A program made the translations under genes and the position numbers. The notes below the pieces were generated by a model. The model saw only the letters and a list, made by a program, of their open reading frames with translations. It searched no databases and had not been told where the DNA came from. Positions 57,365 to 64,000 of a DNA stretch of 64,000 nt are shown piece after piece (the first letter of the stretch is position 1; each line of letters opens with the position of its first letter). Source of the DNA: Pseudomonas fluorescens (GTDB taxonomy: Bacteria > Pseudomonadota > Gammaproteobacteria > Pseudomonadales > Pseudomonadaceae); assembly GCF_000802965.1 (NCBI RefSeq), contig NZ_JSAK01000015.1:124001-188000 (forward strand), given 5' to 3'.

Positions 57365-59026
57365 ATGACCACGAGTATCACGGCGGACGGCTATGCCGAC
57401 CAGCCCTCGTTCCTGTCCAAGGAGCGAATCATCGCCAAGCCCGGTTTCAACCGTTGGCTGGTGCCACCGGCCGCTCTGGCCATCCACCTGTGCATCGGCA
57501 TGGCTTACGGCTTCTCGGTGTTCTGGCTGCCACTGTCCAAGGCGCTGGGCGTTACCAAGGCGGTGACTTGCGCGCCGGACATGAGCTTCATCGCTCAAGT
57601 CTTCTCGTCGCAATGCGACTGGCCGATTTCGATGCTCGGCTGGATCTACACCCTGTTCTTCATCTTCCTCGGTTGCTCGGCAGCGATCTGGGGCGGCTGG
57701 CTGGAACACGCCGGGCCGCGCAAGGCTGGCGTTGTATCGGCGCTGTGCTGGTGTGGCGGTCTGCTGATTTCGGCGTTGGGTATCTATACCCACCAGATCT
57801 GGCTGATGTGGATCGGCTCCGGGGTTATTGGTGGTATCGGCCTGGGCCTGGGCTACATCTCGCCGGTGTCGACCCTGATCAAGTGGTTCCCGGACAAGCG
57901 CGGCATGGCGACCGGCATGGCGATCATGGGCTTCGGCGGTGGTGCGATGGTTGGTGCACCGTTGGCGACAGCGCTGATGAGCCACTTCGGTTCGCCAGAA
58001 GGCGTTGGCGTATGGCAGAGCTTCGTGGCGATGGCGGCGATCTACTTCGTGTTCATGATCGGTGGCGCGCTGTCTTATCGCGTTCCGCCAACCGGCTGGA
58101 AGCCTGAAGGCTGGACCGCTCCGGCGAAAAAAGCTGCGAACGCGATGATCACTCACCGTCACGTGCACGTGAACGTGGCGTGGAAAACCCCGCAGTTCCG
58201 CCTGGTATGGCTGGTGCTGTGCCTGAACGTATCGGCCGGTATCGGCATCCTCGGCATGGCTTCGCCGCTGTTGCAGGAAGTGTTTGGCGGCAAGTTGCTG
58301 GGCACGGACCAGGCGTTCGGTCAGCTGGACGCCGGGCAATTGGCTTCTATCGCGGCCATCGCTGCCGGTTTCACCGGTTTGCTGAGCCTGTTCAACATCG
58401 GTGGCCGCTTCTTCTGGGCCTCGTTCTCGGACTACCTGGGTCGCAAAAACACCTACTTCGTGTTCTTCGCCCTGGGCTTTGCCCTGTATGGACTGATTCC
58501 AAACCTGGGTCATCTGGGCAGCGTCGCGCTGTTCGTGGCGGCGTTCTGCATCATTCTGTCGATGTACGGCGGTGGTTTCGCGACGGTTCCGGCGTACCTG
58601 GCGGACCTGTTCGGTACGCAAATGGTCGGCGCGATTCACGGTCGTCTGCTGACGGCGTGGGCAGCGGCGGGCGTGTTGGGTCCGGTGCTGGTGAACTACC
58701 TGCGTGAATATCAGCTGAGCATCGGCGTTGAGCGTGCGGCAGCTTACGACATCACCTTGTACATCCTTGCCGGCCTGCTGGTGCTGGGTTTCATTTGCAA
58801 CCTGCTGGTGCGTCCGGTGGCTGACAAGTACTTCATGACCGACGCTGAACTGGCTGCCGAACAGGCGCTGGGTCACGACAAGGGTGCTGACGCCAGCACG
58901 TCGCTGGAGTGGAAAGCTGCGCCGGGCACCAAACCTCTGGCGCTTGCTGCCTGGCTGGCGGTGGGTATTCCTTTGGCGTGGGGTGTGTGGGTGACCCTGC
59001 AGAAGACGGCAGTACTGTTCCACTAA
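57365..59026 (+). CDS. OFA-family MFS transporter
   Basis: 553 residues with about 12 membrane helices. KPGFNRWLVPPAALAIHLCIGMAYGFSVFW (near residues 26-55) and the loop KWFPDKRGMATGMAIMGFGGGA are the oxalate/formate-antiporter family signatures. SDYLGRKN is the second-half A motif. The long N-terminus and a C-terminal tail are typical of the larger members. Substrate is probably a monocarboxylate; not determined. Confidence 0.85.
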   Translation: MTTSITADGYADQPSFLSKERIIAKPGFNRWLVPPAALAIHLCIGMAYGFSVFWLPLSKALGVTKAVTCAPDMSFIAQVFSSQCDWPISMLGWIYTLFFIFLGCSAAIWGGWLEHAGPRKAGVVSALCWCGGLLISALGIYTHQIWLMWIGSGVIGGIGLGLGYISPVSTLIKWFPDKRGMATGMAIMGFGGGAMVGAPLATALMSHFGSPEGVGVWQSFVAMAAIYFVFMIGGALSYRVPPTGWKPEGWTAPAKKAANAMITHRHVHVNVAWKTPQFRLVWLVLCLNVSAGIGILGMASPLLQEVFGGKLLGTDQAFGQLDAGQLASIAAIAAGFTGLLSLFNIGGRFFWASFSDYLGRKNTYFVFFALGFALYGLIPNLGHLGSVALFVAAFCIILSMYGGGFATVPAYLADLFGTQMVGAIHGRLLTAWAAAGVLGPVLVNYLREYQLSIGVERAAAYDITLYILAGLLVLGFICNLLVRPVADKYFMTDAELAAEQALGHDKGADASTSLEWKAAPGTKPLALAAWLAVGIPLAWGVWVTLQKTAVLFH

Positions 59027-59037
59027 CACCGACCTCC

Positions 59038-59125
59038 TGTAGGAGCCGGCTTGCTGGCGATGAACGATCACGCGGTATGCTTGCAAAACCGCGGCGTCTG
59101 GATCGCCAGCAAGTCGGCTCCTACG
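59038..59125. repeat. REPIN-like inverted repeat pair (TGTAGGAGCCGGC family)
   Basis: TGTAGGAGCCGGCTTGCTGGCGAT at left and ATCGCCAGCAAGTCGGCTCCTAC at right. It lies between the transporter gene and hisB. Confidence 0.85.
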
Positions 59126-59291
59126 GGGTTAAAAGCCGTGCGTTCGCAATGAGCGCCGACTTGTACTGACATGTACAGCCCCGACAGCACGGGTTTCTGT
59201 CCGTCAGCGATATCACCTCCCGTGTTTCTGTTTCGCGCCCGCGCCCCTATAATGGTTGCCTTTTTCGCCCAATGATTTTGCGGAGCTGGTG

Positions 59292-59885
59292 ATGGCCGAA
59301 CGTATGGCGTCTGTCGAGCGCGACACTCTGGAAACCCAGATCAAAGCCTCGATCAACCTTGATGGCACCGGAAAGGCCCGATTCGATATCGGTGTTCCTT
59401 TTCTTGAGCACATGCTGGACCAGATCGCCCGCCACGGGCTGATCGACCTGGATATTGTCAGCAAGGGCGACCTGCATATCGATGACCACCATACCGTGGA
59501 AGACGTCGGTATCACCCTCGGCCAGGCCTTCACCAAAGCCATCGGCGACAAGAAAGGCATCCGTCGCTACGGTCACGCCTACGTGCCGCTCGATGAGGCG
59601 CTGTCGCGCGTGGTGATCGACTTCTCCGGCCGTCCAGGCCTGCAGATGCACGTTCCGTACACCCGCGCCACCGTCGGCGGTTTCGACGTTGACCTGTTCC
59701 AGGAGTTCTTCCAGGGCTTCGTCAACCACGCCAACGTCACCCTGCACATCGACAACCTGCGTGGGCACAACACTCACCACCAGATCGAAACCGTGTTCAA
59801 GGCTTTCGGCCGCGCCCTGCGCATGGCCGTTGAGCTCGATGACCGCATGGCCGGGCAAATGCCATCGACCAAGGGCGTTCTGTAA
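59292..59885 (+). CDS. hisB: Imidazoleglycerol-phosphate dehydratase
   Basis: 197 residues; histidine pathway step 6. Manganese-site motifs are [13 protein letters not shown] (from [10 protein letters not shown]) and [15 protein letters not shown]. The start is ATG 59292 ([12 protein letters not shown]); the frame upstream to 59256 is not supported. Its stop overlaps the hisH ATG (TAATG). Confidence 0.95.
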   Translation: MAERMASVERDTLETQIKASINLDGTGKARFDIGVPFLEHMLDQIARHGLIDLDIVSKGDLHIDDHHTVEDVGITLGQAFTKAIGDKKGIRRYGHAYVPLDEALSRVVIDFSGRPGLQMHVPYTRATVGGFDVDLFQEFFQGFVNHANVTLHIDNLRGHNTHHQIETVFKAFGRALRMAVELDDRMAGQMPSTKGVL

Positions 59886-60523
59886 TGCAGACAGTCGCGG
59901 TAATCGATTACGGCATGGGCAACCTGCACTCGGTGGCCAAGGCCCTCGAGCACGTCGGTGCCGGCAAGGTTTTGATCACCAGCGATGCCAACGTGATTCG
60001 CGAAGCCGACCGGGTAGTTTTCCCCGGTGTCGGTGCGATTCGCGATTGCATGGCGGAGATCCGTCGTCTCGGTTTCGATTCGCTGGTGCGTGAAGTCAGC
60101 CAGGACCGTCCGTTCCTTGGCATCTGTGTCGGCATGCAAGCCTTGCTCGACACCAGCGAAGAGAACGACGGTGTCGACTGCATCGGCCTGTTCCCGGGCG
60201 CGGTGAAGTTCTTCGGCAAAGACCTGCATGAAGACGGCGAGCACCTGAAAGTCCCGCACATGGGCTGGAACGAAGTGAAGCAGAAGGTCAGTCACCCGCT
60301 GTGGCACGACATTCCGGACATGGCGCGTTTCTACTTCGTGCACAGCTACTACATCGCCGCCGCCAACGCGCGTCAGGTGGTGGGTGGCGGTCACTACGGT
60401 GTCGATTTCGCCGCAGCGCTGGCCGATGGTTCGCGTTTCGCCGTGCAGTTCCACCCGGAGAAAAGCCATACCCATGGCCTGCAATTGCTGCAGAACTTCG
60501 CTGCGTGGGATGGTCGCTGGTAA
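59885..60523 (+). CDS. hisH: Imidazole glycerol phosphate synthase, glutaminase subunit
   Basis: 212 residues. The class I glutaminase Cys is in FLGICVGMQ (about residue 82); His and Glu of the triad are in [14 protein letters not shown]. It supplies ammonia to HisF. Directly after hisB and directly before a small DUF2164 gene. Confidence 0.95.
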   Translation: MQTVAVIDYGMGNLHSVAKALEHVGAGKVLITSDANVIREADRVVFPGVGAIRDCMAEIRRLGFDSLVREVSQDRPFLGICVGMQALLDTSEENDGVDCIGLFPGAVKFFGKDLHEDGEHLKVPHMGWNEVKQKVSHPLWHDIPDMARFYFVHSYYIAAANARQVVGGGHYGVDFAAALADGSRFAVQFHPEKSHTHGLQLLQNFAAWDGRW

Positions 60524-60781
60524 ATGGCCGTCAAGAAGAAGCCGCCGATCCTGACCCTCACTCCCGAGCAGGAGAGCGAGGCCAATCACAAGATCAAGCG
60601 CTTCATGGAGGATCGCTTCGAACTGGACCTGGGTTCGTTCGAAGCGGCCGAAATCCTTGAGCTGTTTACCCGCGAAATTGCTCCGCACTATTACAACAGG
60701 GCGATTTTCGATGTGCAGGCGCACCTCAAAGAGAGGTTCGAAAGCATCGAAAGCGACTTGTGGGCGCTCGAGAAAAACTGA
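60524..60781 (+). CDS. DUF2164 family protein in the his operon
   Basis: 85 residues, helical, with LTLTPEQESEANHKIKRFME and FELDLGSFEAAEILELFTRE; PHYYNRAIFDVQAHL is the DUF2164 signature. It begins one base after the hisH stop, so it is cotranscribed with it. Its function is not known; this position in the Pseudomonas his cluster is conserved in my recollection. Confidence 0.88.
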   Translation: MAVKKKPPILTLTPEQESEANHKIKRFMEDRFELDLGSFEAAEILELFTREIAPHYYNRAIFDVQAHLKERFESIESDLWALEKN

Positions 60782-60823
60782 TTTCCGAGCCAAGCTGAAC
60801 ATTCGAATTTGAAGGTTTGCCAG

Positions 60824-61561
60824 ATGCTGATTATTCCCGCTATCGATCTTAAAGACGGTGCCTGTGTTCGTCTGCGCCAGGGCCGCATGGAAGATTCCAC
60901 GGTGTTCTCCGATGACCCGGTGAGCATGGCTGCCAAGTGGGTGGAGGGCGGTTGCCGCCGTCTGCATCTGGTCGACCTGAACGGCGCCTTCGAAGGCCAG
61001 CCGGTCAACGGCGAAGTGGTCACCGCCATCGCCAAGCGCTACCCGAACCTGCCGATCCAGATCGGCGGCGGTATCCGCTCCCTGGAAACCATCGAGCACT
61101 ACGTCAAGGCTGGCGTGAGCTACGTGATCATCGGCACCAAAGCCGTTAAAGATCCGGCCTTCGTCGCTGAAGCCTGCCGTGCGTTCCCGGGCAAAGTGAT
61201 TGTTGGCCTGGATGCCAAGGACGGTTTCGTCGCAACCGACGGCTGGGCTGAAATCAGCACCATTCAGGTGATCGACCTGGCCAAGCAATTTGAAGCCGAC
61301 GGCGTGTCCGCGATCGTTTATACCGACATCGCCAAAGACGGCATGATGCAGGGCTGCAACGTTCCGTTCACCGCCGCGCTGGCCGCTGCCACATCGATCC
61401 CGGTGATTGCTTCCGGTGGCATCCACAACCTGGGTGACATCAAGACCCTGCTTGACGCCAAGGCGCCAGGCATCATCGGCGCAATCACCGGCCGGGCGAT
61501 CTACGAAGGCACCCTCGACGTCGCTGAAGCGCAAGCTTTCTGCGATTCGTACAAAGGCTGA
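60824..61561 (+). CDS. hisA: Phosphoribosyl-formimino-5-aminoimidazole carboxamide ribotide isomerase
   Basis: 245-residue (beta/alpha)8 isomerase. [17 protein letters not shown] contains the catalytic Asp, and the second Asp is in [14 protein letters not shown]. Phosphate-site loops are [11 protein letters not shown] and [14 protein letters not shown]. The start at 60824 follows GAAGG; the upstream frame to 60809 lacks family residues. Confidence 0.95.
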   Translation: MLIIPAIDLKDGACVRLRQGRMEDSTVFSDDPVSMAAKWVEGGCRRLHLVDLNGAFEGQPVNGEVVTAIAKRYPNLPIQIGGGIRSLETIEHYVKAGVSYVIIGTKAVKDPAFVAEACRAFPGKVIVGLDAKDGFVATDGWAEISTIQVIDLAKQFEADGVSAIVYTDIAKDGMMQGCNVPFTAALAAATSIPVIASGGIHNLGDIKTLLDAKAPGIIGAITGRAIYEGTLDVAEAQAFCDSYKG

Positions 61562-61570
61562 GGACTGACC

Positions 61571-62341
61571 ATGGCGCTGGCCAAACGCATCATCCCTTGC
61601 CTGGACGTGGACAACGGCCGGGTGGTCAAGGGTGTGAAATTCGAAAACATCCGCGACGCCGGTGACCCGGTGGAAATCGCCCGTCGTTACGACGAGCAGG
61701 GTGCCGACGAGATTACCTTTCTCGACATCACCGCCAGCGTCGATGGCCGCGACACCACGTTGCACACCGTCGAGCGCATGGCCAGCCAGGTGTTCATTCC
61801 GCTGACCGTGGGTGGTGGCGTGCGTACCGTGCAAGACATTCGCAACCTGCTGAACGCTGGCGCGGACAAGGTCTCGATCAACACCGCAGCGGTGTTCAAT
61901 CCGGAGTTCGTCGGCGAAGCCGCACAGCATTTCGGCTCGCAGTGCATCGTTGTTGCCATCGATGCGAAGAAGGTCTCCGCTCCGGGCGAAACCCCGCGCT
62001 GGGAAATCTTCACCCACGGTGGCCGCAAGCCGACCGGGCTCGATGCCGTTGAGTGGGCGAAGAAGATGGAAGGCCTGGGTGCCGGCGAAATCCTCCTGAC
62101 CAGCATGGATCAGGACGGCATGAAGAACGGCTTCGACCTCGGCGTCACCCGCGCCATCAGCGATGCCTTGAGCATTCCGGTGATCGCCTCCGGCGGCGTC
62201 GGCAATCTTCAGCACTTGGCTGACGGCATTCTCGAAGGTCACGCCAGCGCGGTATTGGCGGCGAGTATTTTCCACTTCGGCGAATACACCGTTCAGGAAG
62301 CCAAGGCGTATATGGCCCATCGCGGAATCGTGATGCGTTAA
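61571..62341 (+). CDS. hisF: Imidazole glycerol phosphate synthase, cyclase subunit
   Basis: 256-residue (beta/alpha)8 barrel. [21 protein letters not shown] holds the catalytic Asp11, and the second catalytic Asp is in [23 protein letters not shown] and IASGGVGN are the phosphate loops. It pairs with HisH; nine bases separate it from hisA. Confidence 0.96.
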   Translation: MALAKRIIPCLDVDNGRVVKGVKFENIRDAGDPVEIARRYDEQGADEITFLDITASVDGRDTTLHTVERMASQVFIPLTVGGGVRTVQDIRNLLNAGADKVSINTAAVFNPEFVGEAAQHFGSQCIVVAIDAKKVSAPGETPRWEIFTHGGRKPTGLDAVEWAKKMEGLGAGEILLTSMDQDGMKNGFDLGVTRAISDALSIPVIASGGVGNLQHLADGILEGHASAVLAASIFHFGEYTVQEAKAYMAHRGIVMR

Positions 62342-62419
62342 ACAAACCGATGCAGGCCAGTAGACATCATGGCGGGCTCAAGGCACTCTTGGGTACGCCA
62401 TGGATTTCGGTAGCCAGAC

Positions 62420-63175
62420 ATGCTTAAACGCCTTCTTCTAGCCCTCGCCAGCACTTCCCTGTTGTTTATCAGCACAGCGCAAGCTGCAGACAGTCCCGAC
62501 ACCGACATTGTGTTGCTGACGGAAAACTTCCCGCCGTACAACATGGCGAAGAATGGAAAGAATTTCGCCCAGGGCGAGAACATCGATGGCATTGCTACGG
62601 ACATCGTTCGTGAAATATTCAAGCGTACCGACATTACCTATAGCCTGACCCTGCGCTTTCCTTGGGAGCGAGTGTACAAACTCGCCCTGGAAAACCCCGG
62701 TTACGGCGCGTTCGTGATGGCGCGGTTGCCCGACCGAGAGAAACTCTTCAAGTGGGTCGGGCCGATCGGTCCGGACGACTGGATCATGCTGGCCAAGGCT
62801 GACAGCAAAATCACCCTCGAAACCCTGGATGACGCGCGAAAGTACAAGATCGGTGCGTACAAGGGTGACGCCATTGCCATGACCCTGGCCAAGCAGGGCT
62901 TGAAGCCGGTGGTGGTGCTGCGCGATCAGGACAATGCGAAGAAACTGGTCAACGGGCAGATTGACCTGTGGGCCACCGGCGATCCGGCCGGGCGCTATCT
63001 GGCGCGTCAGGAAGGCGTGAGCGGGCTCAAGACCGTTTTGCGCTTTAACAGCGCCGAGCTGTACCTGGCACTGAACAAGGATGTGCCGGACGAAACGGTT
63101 GCCAGACTTCAGGCAGCGCTGGATCAGTTGCGCAAGGAAGGCAAGGTCGACGAGATCATGGCGCGGTATTTGTAA
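62420..63175 (+). CDS. Family-3 solute-binding protein without transporter genes
   Basis: 251 residues with a signal peptide (LLALASTSLLFISTAQA-AD). The first lobe has LLTENFPPYNMAKNGKNFAQ and GIATDIVREIFKR, and the second KIGAYKGDAIAMTLAKQG. The WERVYKLALENPGYGAFVM segment resembles the tungstate/amino-acid-like SBP_bac_3 group that occurs singly in Pseudomonas. No permease or ATPase gene is next to it. Confidence 0.85.
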   Translation: MLKRLLLALASTSLLFISTAQAADSPDTDIVLLTENFPPYNMAKNGKNFAQGENIDGIATDIVREIFKRTDITYSLTLRFPWERVYKLALENPGYGAFVMARLPDREKLFKWVGPIGPDDWIMLAKADSKITLETLDDARKYKIGAYKGDAIAMTLAKQGLKPVVVLRDQDNAKKLVNGQIDLWATGDPAGRYLARQEGVSGLKTVLRFNSAELYLALNKDVPDETVARLQAALDQLRKEGKVDEIMARYL

Positions 63176-63179
63176 TCCC

Positions 63180-63262
63180 TGTAGGAGCTGGCTTGCCAGC
63201 GATGGCGGCCGAAAGGGCAATGCAAATCTCGAGGCCGCATCGCCAGCAAGCCGGCTCCTACA
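63180..63262. repeat. REPIN-like inverted repeat pair (TGTAGGAGCTGGC family)
   Basis: TGTAGGAGCTGGCTTGCCAGCGATGG faces CATCGCCAGCAAGCCGGCTCCTACA; it lies between convergent genes. Confidence 0.85.
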
Positions 63263-63281
63263 GTGATCGGCGACGAGCCAA

Positions 63282-64000
63282 TCAGCGGTAAACGCCATCC
63301 TTTCCATGCGCTGCCATCGCCCGATTACCGCGCACGCTGACCATCTGCTTGATATCGATCCACTCAATCCCCTGTGCCTTCAACTTTGGCAACTCACGCT
63401 CCAGCACCGCCAGCGTCTGCGGATACGGATGCCCGATCATCACCGCCGAACCCTGCTTGTGCGCCAGGCTGATCGCTGTCCGTAACTGCGTGAAGATTGC
63501 TGCTTCCGTGCGCTCGTCATCGAGAAACACATCCCGCGAAACGCTCGCCAAACCAATCTTCTGTGCTTCTGCGGCGGCGACAGTCTGTGCGCTGGTGCGG
63601 CTGTCCAGGAAGATTTTGTGTCGACTTTGCAGATTCGCCATCAACCAGGCCATCGCCGGTTGCTGGGCGGTCATGCGACTGCCCATGTGATTATTGATGC
63701 CTGCGGTGTAGGGCACCGCTTTGAAAGCCGCGTCGAGGCGCTTCTCAAGTTCTCCGAGGGGCAACTCGGGATGCCAGGCGAACGGTCCGGTGGCCGGGTC
63801 CATGGGCATGTGCAGGATGACGATTTTGCCGGCGCGATGGGCTTCGCGGGCGAACTCGGTGGCGTGGGGCGTGTCGGGCATGATCGCCGCCGTCACTGGG
63901 CCGGGCAGCGCCAATACACGGCGATCCCGGGGCAGGCTCTGCCCAAGGTCATCGATGATCAGTGTCAGATAGGCCTTGTGAGGCGTCGACCCGGCGGATT
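63282..64000 (-). CDS. Divergent polysaccharide deacetylase, 5' part outside the window
   Basis: The frame stays open to the window edge. AYLTLIIDDLGQSLPRDRR near the right edge is the signature of the YibQ/divergent polysaccharide deacetylase family, followed by VTAAIMPDTPHATEFAREAH, ILHMPMDP and NNHMGSRMT (conserved His residues). The family is found next to envC/ctpA in Pseudomonas. About 239 residues are inside the window; the N-terminus with the expected signal peptide is missing. Confidence 0.88.
   Translation of the reverse strand, partial: SAGSTPHKAYLTLIIDDLGQSLPRDRRVLALPGPVTAAIMPDTPHATEFAREAHRAGKIVILHMPMDPATGPFAWHPELPLGELEKRLDAAFKAVPYTAGINNHMGSRMTAQQPAMAWLMANLQSRHKIFLDSRTSAQTVAAAEAQKIGLASVSRDVFLDDERTEAAIFTQLRTAISLAHKQGSAVMIGHPYPQTLAVLERELPKLKAQGIEWIDIKQMVSVRGNRAMAAHGKDGVYR

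Noticed and set aside
57344..59086. 580-residue open frame antisense to the OFA transporter
   Set aside because: The plus-strand protein has clear membrane helices and family motifs; the minus frame is very rich in Arg, Gln and His.
59774..62320. 848-residue open frame antisense to the his genes
   Set aside because: It is the mirror frame of hisB, hisH, hisA and hisF, which have full family motifs and overlapping starts. High G+C codon use creates such long antisense frames.

Overview
The window is a contiguous piece of a Pseudomonas chromosome, most like the P. fluorescens group. The evidence is gene content and order (dctB-dctD beside rmlC, aguB-aguA, an OprD-type porin, gabP, yggX-mutY-asmA, hisB-hisH-hisA-hisF), high G+C, and seven REPIN-like inverted repeats in the two forms typical of these species (GTGGCGAGGGAGC and TGTAGGAGC families).

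Chromosomal left part (1-31660). A LysM/BON protein, yrfG, nudE, cysQ and a thioesterase come first. They are followed by the DctB/DctD two-component pair, a solitary rmlC, a large kinase/aminotransferase fusion, the agmatine-to-putrescine genes aguBA and an OprD-family porin. Next are a CHASE2 / small secreted protein / M48 lipoprotein operon, a tautomerase-DsbA-SDR group and tRNA-Thr(UGU). A polar amino-acid ABC importer operon ending in a methyltransferase, gabP, two tandem paralogues of unknown function, an alpha/beta hydrolase and a YhcG-type PD-(D/E)XK nuclease complete this part.

Integrated element (about 31662-52831, 21 kb). It sits in the 3' end of tRNA-Phe(GAA). The intact tRNA is at the right, with the tyrosine integrase beside it, and a 23-base tRNA remnant is at the left. 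Both ends carry paired integrase arm-site candidates (ATCTACTCAC, 12 bp apart). From right to left on the minus strand the element has the integrase, a coiled-coil protein behind a LexA-like box, an AlpA-type regulator, an HTH protein and a KilA-N protein. A terminator and a structured leader follow, in which a 10-base segment is exactly complementary to the ribosome-binding site of the next gene, as in C4 / P4-cI antisense immunity. Then come a run of small genes, a Toprim primase, a DUF927 helicase and an iteron cluster (GGGGAACAG-like) that I read as the replication origin. I see no capsid, portal, terminase or tail genes, but there are two large proteins resembling podovirus DNA-ejection proteins. 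The architecture is that of a P4-like satellite rather than a complete prophage.

The left half of the element (about 31840-39700) is cargo and regulation: an excisionase-like gene; a three-gene cassette with a TIGR04255 protein; AlpA-like regulators; and several proteins I do not recognise, one with a possible HEPN Rx4H motif. Around 36790-38180 the DNA between the unknown genes holds several arrays of 7-bp words. They share a fixed 13-12(-12)-15 bp spacing, but each array uses a different word of the general form TGSNWAC. A small ribbon-helix-helix-like protein is encoded between two of the arrays. This is the most unusual signal in the window and the best candidate for an undescribed system.

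Chromosomal right part (52807-64000). tRNA-Phe, yggX-mutY-asmA (overlapping), a PanZ-like acetyltransferase and an OFA-family transporter are followed by hisB-hisH-(DUF2164)-hisA-hisF. A family-3 solute-binding protein and the 3' part of a divergent polysaccharide deacetylase gene end the window. No search or alignment was run; family names come from motif recognition by eye.
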